Assembly (NCBI GenBank): GCA_003560455.1
Contig: PWIL01000058.1
Location: 1 to 16,288, forward strand
From: Mollicutes bacterium
GTDB lineage: Bacteria > Bacillota_I > Bacilli_A > RF39 > UBA660
Direction of reading: 5' to 3'
DNA: 16,288 bases
The notes under the pieces were generated by a model. That model was not told where the DNA came from. It was given only the letters and a program-made list of their open reading frames with translations, and searched no databases. Positions 14,205 through 16,288 of the stretch are shown here, one piece after another. A program made the position numbers and the translations under genes. The first letter of the stretch is position 1, and each line of letters begins with the position of its first letter.

Positions 14205-15105
14205 CAAAAATCTCCTCGTTTATGTCTAATTCTTTTTCAGCTGACTTTCCAACTTCTAATAAAGCGTCTTGTTCACGAATTCTCGCTAATTCAAAAGGAT
14301 CGACTATCTCTTCTTTGTCATGATATAAGTCTTCAAAGCGTGATTTTTTACGTCCTCTAAAAAATAAAATTAAACCAATAAAAATTATGATTCCTGAAAA
14401 AATCTGAGCAACTTGCAAATCATTAAATATTAAGCTGTCTTGTCGTAAATCTTCGATGAAAAAACGACCAATTCCAAGCCAGATTAAACCAAGCCCGGCT
14501 AGTTGACCAACTTTTAAATATCGTGAAAATCTTCTTACTAATAATAAAAATAAGAACCCAATAAAGCACCAAATAAATTCATAGAGAAAGGTTGGTTGAT
14601 AATATGTGCCATTTATTTTCATTCCCTGAATAATAAAGTCTGGAAGATATAATGATTGTAATTTTTCTAATGTAGTAGCTGGTCCATGAGCTTCTTGGTT
14701 GAAAAAATTACCCCAACGGCCAATTCCTTGTCCTAATACTAAAGCGGGTGCAATAATATCCATAAATCTTAAAGTTTTTATTTTGTTTGTTTTTGCAAAA
14801 AACCAAGTCCAAAGAAAACCAAAGATAATGCCACCATGAATTGCTAAACCGCCTTCCCATACTTTTAAGATTTCAATAAAATCACCTTGATAAAGCGACC
14901 AATTAAATGCTACATAATAAAAGCGGGCGCCGATTAAAGCAATCGGGACAAGAAAAAAGACATAATTAACAATTGTTTCATCATCAATATCAAATTTTCT
15001 TGCTTCTTTTAATACTAAAAAACCGCCGATTAAAAAAGCTGTCATTACAATGACTGAGTACCAATAAATTTTCACATAAACTAAATCAATTAAAACGGGA
15101 TCCAT
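14191..15105 (-). CDS. lgt: Phosphatidylglycerol-prolipoprotein diacylglyceryl transferase
   Basis: Lgt transfers diacylglycerol from phosphatidylglycerol to the lipobox Cys of prolipoproteins in the cytoplasmic membrane, the first step of lipoprotein maturation. The protein has 304 residues with about seven membrane segments. Family marks are GGLAIHGG (85-92, essential His90), the Lgt signature GRWGNFFNQEAHG (129-141) and the Arg-containing LGIGRFFIEDLRQDS (210-224). After the last membrane helix (about 235-250) there is a charged cytosolic tail of about 50 residues ending DEKK, longer than in many homologues. ATG at 15105 is preferred to GTG at 15114 because AGGTGG lies five bases before it. 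The gene overlaps the preceding holin-like gene by 20 bases and trxB by 14. Confidence 0.95.
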   Translation of the reverse strand: MDPVLIDLVYVKIYWYSVIVMTAFLIGGFLVLKEARKFDIDDETIVNYVFFLVPIALIGARFYYVAFNWSLYQGDFIEILKVWEGGLAIHGGIIFGFLWTWFFAKTNKIKTLRFMDIIAPALVLGQGIGRWGNFFNQEAHGPATTLEKLQSLYLPDFIIQGMKINGTYYQPTFLYEFIWCFIGFLFLLLVRRFSRYLKVGQLAGLGLIWLGIGRFFIEDLRQDSLIFNDLQVAQIFSGIIIFIGLILFFRGRKKSRFEDLYHDKEEIVDPFELARIREQDALLEVGKSAEKELDINEEIFDEKK

Positions 15106-15532
15106 CAAAACCACCTCTTTCTAAAATAGGACGAATAACTAATTCGCGCATTAAAATATTTAATAATGATATCACAATTGCAACTAAAAATAAATTAAAT
15201 ACATTACCATCAACAATTTGAAAATTTTGTCCTAAAAGAAAATCAGTAATATATAAGATTAAAACGTTAACAAATGGGTAAAATAAACCTAAGGTCAAAA
15301 TAGTAATTGGCAGGGTTAAAAAAATTAATAATGGTTTAATTGTTTTGTTTAAAATATAAATAATAACGGCTGCTAAAAAAGCCCATAAACCATAGTATTC
15401 ATTATTAATCTCAATAACACTAAAAATAATTGAGGCAATGACTAAAACTAGGGTATATCCAACCATGTGTAATAACCAATCAAGAAAGTTGTTTAGTTTT
15501 CGTTCGTTACCATCAATAATAACTACTTTCAT
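15086..15532 (-). CDS. Four-TM phage-holin-family membrane protein (YvlD-like)
   Basis: A 148-residue protein with four predicted membrane helices (about 18-41, 48-62, 68-98, 111-128). The segment NKTIKPLLIFLTLPITILTL followed by GLFYPFVN is typical of the Phage_holin_4_2 family (PF04020; YvlD of B. subtilis). Members are chromosomal and widely conserved; despite the name, lysis activity is not established, and envelope-stress roles have been suggested. AAGGTG, overlapping the gpsA stop, precedes the ATG by about six bases. The C-terminus overlaps the lgt start by 20 bases. Co-expression with lgt and gpsA suggests an envelope function; this is an inference. Confidence 0.82.
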   Translation of the reverse strand: MKVVIIDGNERKLNNFLDWLLHMVGYTLVLVIASIIFSVIEINNEYYGLWAFLAAVIIYILNKTIKPLLIFLTLPITILTLGLFYPFVNVLILYITDFLLGQNFQIVDGNVFNLFLVAIVISLLNILMRELVIRPILERGGFDGSRFN

Positions 15533-15536
15533 TTTA

Positions 15537-16288
15537 TCACCTTTTTTCGATTAAGAATTTTTTTAGTTTTTGGGGATTGTCTTCATGTATTATTATATCA
15601 TAAATTAAATCAATTATCGGCATTTTTACTTCCCGATGTCTTAATAAACTATAAATCGACTTTAATGTGTAATAGCCCTCGACTGTTGTTTCATTTAAGT
15701 ATTTTTGAATTTCTTCACGGGATTTCTTTTCACCAATTAATCGGCCAAAGCGAAAATTGCGTGATTTTTGACTGGTGCAAGTTAAGATTAAATCGCCAAT
15801 TCCAGCGTATGATAAAATTGTTTTTTTATTGCCGTCTAAAACATCAATTAATTCTTTAATGTCATGCATCGATTCAGTAATTAACATTGCTTGTGTTGAT
15901 TCTGGCAATCCCATACCATCAACCATACCACATGCAATCGCCATAATGTTTTTTATTGAGCCACATATTTCGACACCAATTATATCATCACAAGTACGAA
16001 TTTTTAATGTTTCGTTTGCTAAGGACTTTTTAATTATTTCGTTTGTTTTTTTATCTTTACTGGCTAATGTTAAACCAATTGGGGCGTAAGCAGCGATATC
16101 AATTGCAAAAGATGGTCCAGAAATAACCGCTATTTTTTTAGTATCTATATATTTGCGAAAGACATCATCAACAAAAAGGCAGGAGTCTTGTTCGATTCCT
16201 TTGGAACCAATACAAACATATTGATCTTGATAATAGGTTTTCAATTCGCGACTAACGTCATCAACAAAACCAGCTGGAACCATAATAA
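15537..16288 (-). CDS. gpsA: Glycerol-3-phosphate dehydrogenase [NAD(P)+], 5' end outside window
   Basis: GpsA reduces dihydroxyacetone phosphate to sn-glycerol-3-phosphate for phospholipid synthesis. About 250 codons are present; the reading frame stays open to the window edge, so the N-terminal Rossmann motif is missing. Visible motifs are CIGSKGIEQD, VISGPSFA, the catalytic-Lys region GSIKNIMAIACGMVDGMG, and AGIGDLILTCTSQKSRNFRFG with the Asp and Arg that contact the substrate, then VEGYYTL near the end. ATG at 16283 is internal (it falls in the conserved stretch leading to GSKGIE) and not the start. The TGA sits inside the ribosome binding site of the next gene. With lgt downstream it links lipid precursor supply to lipoprotein modification. 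Confidence 0.95.
   Translation of the reverse strand, partial: IMVPAGFVDDVSRELKTYYQDQYVCIGSKGIEQDSCLFVDDVFRKYIDTKKIAVISGPSFAIDIAAYAPIGLTLASKDKKTNEIIKKSLANETLKIRTCDDIIGVEICGSIKNIMAIACGMVDGMGLPESTQAMLITESMHDIKELIDVLDGNKKTILSYAGIGDLILTCTSQKSRNFRFGRLIGEKKSREEIQKYLNETTVEGYYTLKSIYSLLRHREVKMPIIDLIYDIIIHEDNPQKLKKFLIEKR

Noticed and set aside
15086..15532. Prophage holin as a sign of an integrated phage
   Set aside because: The YvlD-like family is chromosomal, lies in an operon with gpsA and lgt, and no endolysin or other phage gene is nearby.
15775..16089. Plus-strand frame of 104 codons inside gpsA
   Set aside because: It is an antisense shadow of gpsA, whose motifs run through the whole interval.
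1..16288. Alternative genetic code with TGA as Trp
   Set aside because: TGA terminates several confident genes (M23 peptidase, walJ-like, gdpP-like, lgt, gpsA) at the expected family ends, and Trp is TGG.

Overview
The window is a gene-dense, very AT-rich bacterial chromosome segment from a walled, low-GC Firmicutes or Tenericutes-related lineage (Bacilli in the broad sense). The evidence is the gene set (MurA, an M23/LysM/G5 wall hydrolase, Lgt, NAD-dependent LigA, L31 with Cys pairs), AGGAGG-type ribosome binding sites, Lys/Asn/Ile-rich proteins, and synteny that recalls Bacillus subtilis. TGG encodes Trp and TGA acts as a stop in several confident genes, so the code is standard and this is not a Mycoplasma or Spiroplasma. 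No tRNA, rRNA, CRISPR array, transposase or prophage block was seen.

Layout. (1) Positions 1-138 hold no gene, only a perfect 12-bp inverted repeat. (2) Positions 139-519 (minus) hold a small gene of unknown family broken by frameshifts. (3) Positions 595-3063 (plus) carry fba, murA and rpmE, a reduced version of the Bacillus fbaA-tal-murAB-glpX-rho-rpmE neighbourhood; rpmE has its own strong promoter and a hairpin leader. (4) A bidirectional terminator contains the stop codons of rpmE and the convergent rlmH. (5) Positions 3087-8464 (minus) are a tightly overlapping operon: GdpP-like DHH phosphodiesterase, rplI, dnaB-type helicase, M23 peptidase, walJ-like MBL hydrolase, rlmH. It resembles the Bacillus gdpP-rplI-dnaC and wal loci fused together without walRKHI. 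(6) ligA (minus) has its own -10 box. (7) A type IV pilin-like gene (minus) has a strong promoter and terminator of its own. (8) Divergent from it, positions 11182-13304 (plus) encode a duplicated DUF1538 membrane protein translationally coupled to a tandem two-domain PII-like protein. (9) Positions 13305-16288 (minus) carry gpsA (5' end outside the window), a four-TM holin-like protein, lgt and trxB, with short spacings or overlaps.

Functional picture. Most genes are housekeeping: replication and repair (helicase, LigA), ribosome (L9, L31, RlmH), envelope (MurA, M23 hydrolase, Lgt, GpsA), glycolysis (Fba) and thiol redox (TrxB). The least explained part is the DUF1538/PII-like pair, which looks like a membrane transporter or channel with a cytosolic ligand-sensing partner. 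Also notable are a GdpP homologue stripped to its catalytic DHH-DHHA1 core, a TrxB lacking the usual NADPH 2'-phosphate-binding HRRxxxR motif, an acidic orphan pilin, and the frameshifted gene. Several start codons are reassigned because the furthest upstream candidate falls in a promoter: the apparent TTG starts at 595 (plus) and 11080 (minus) are -35 boxes.
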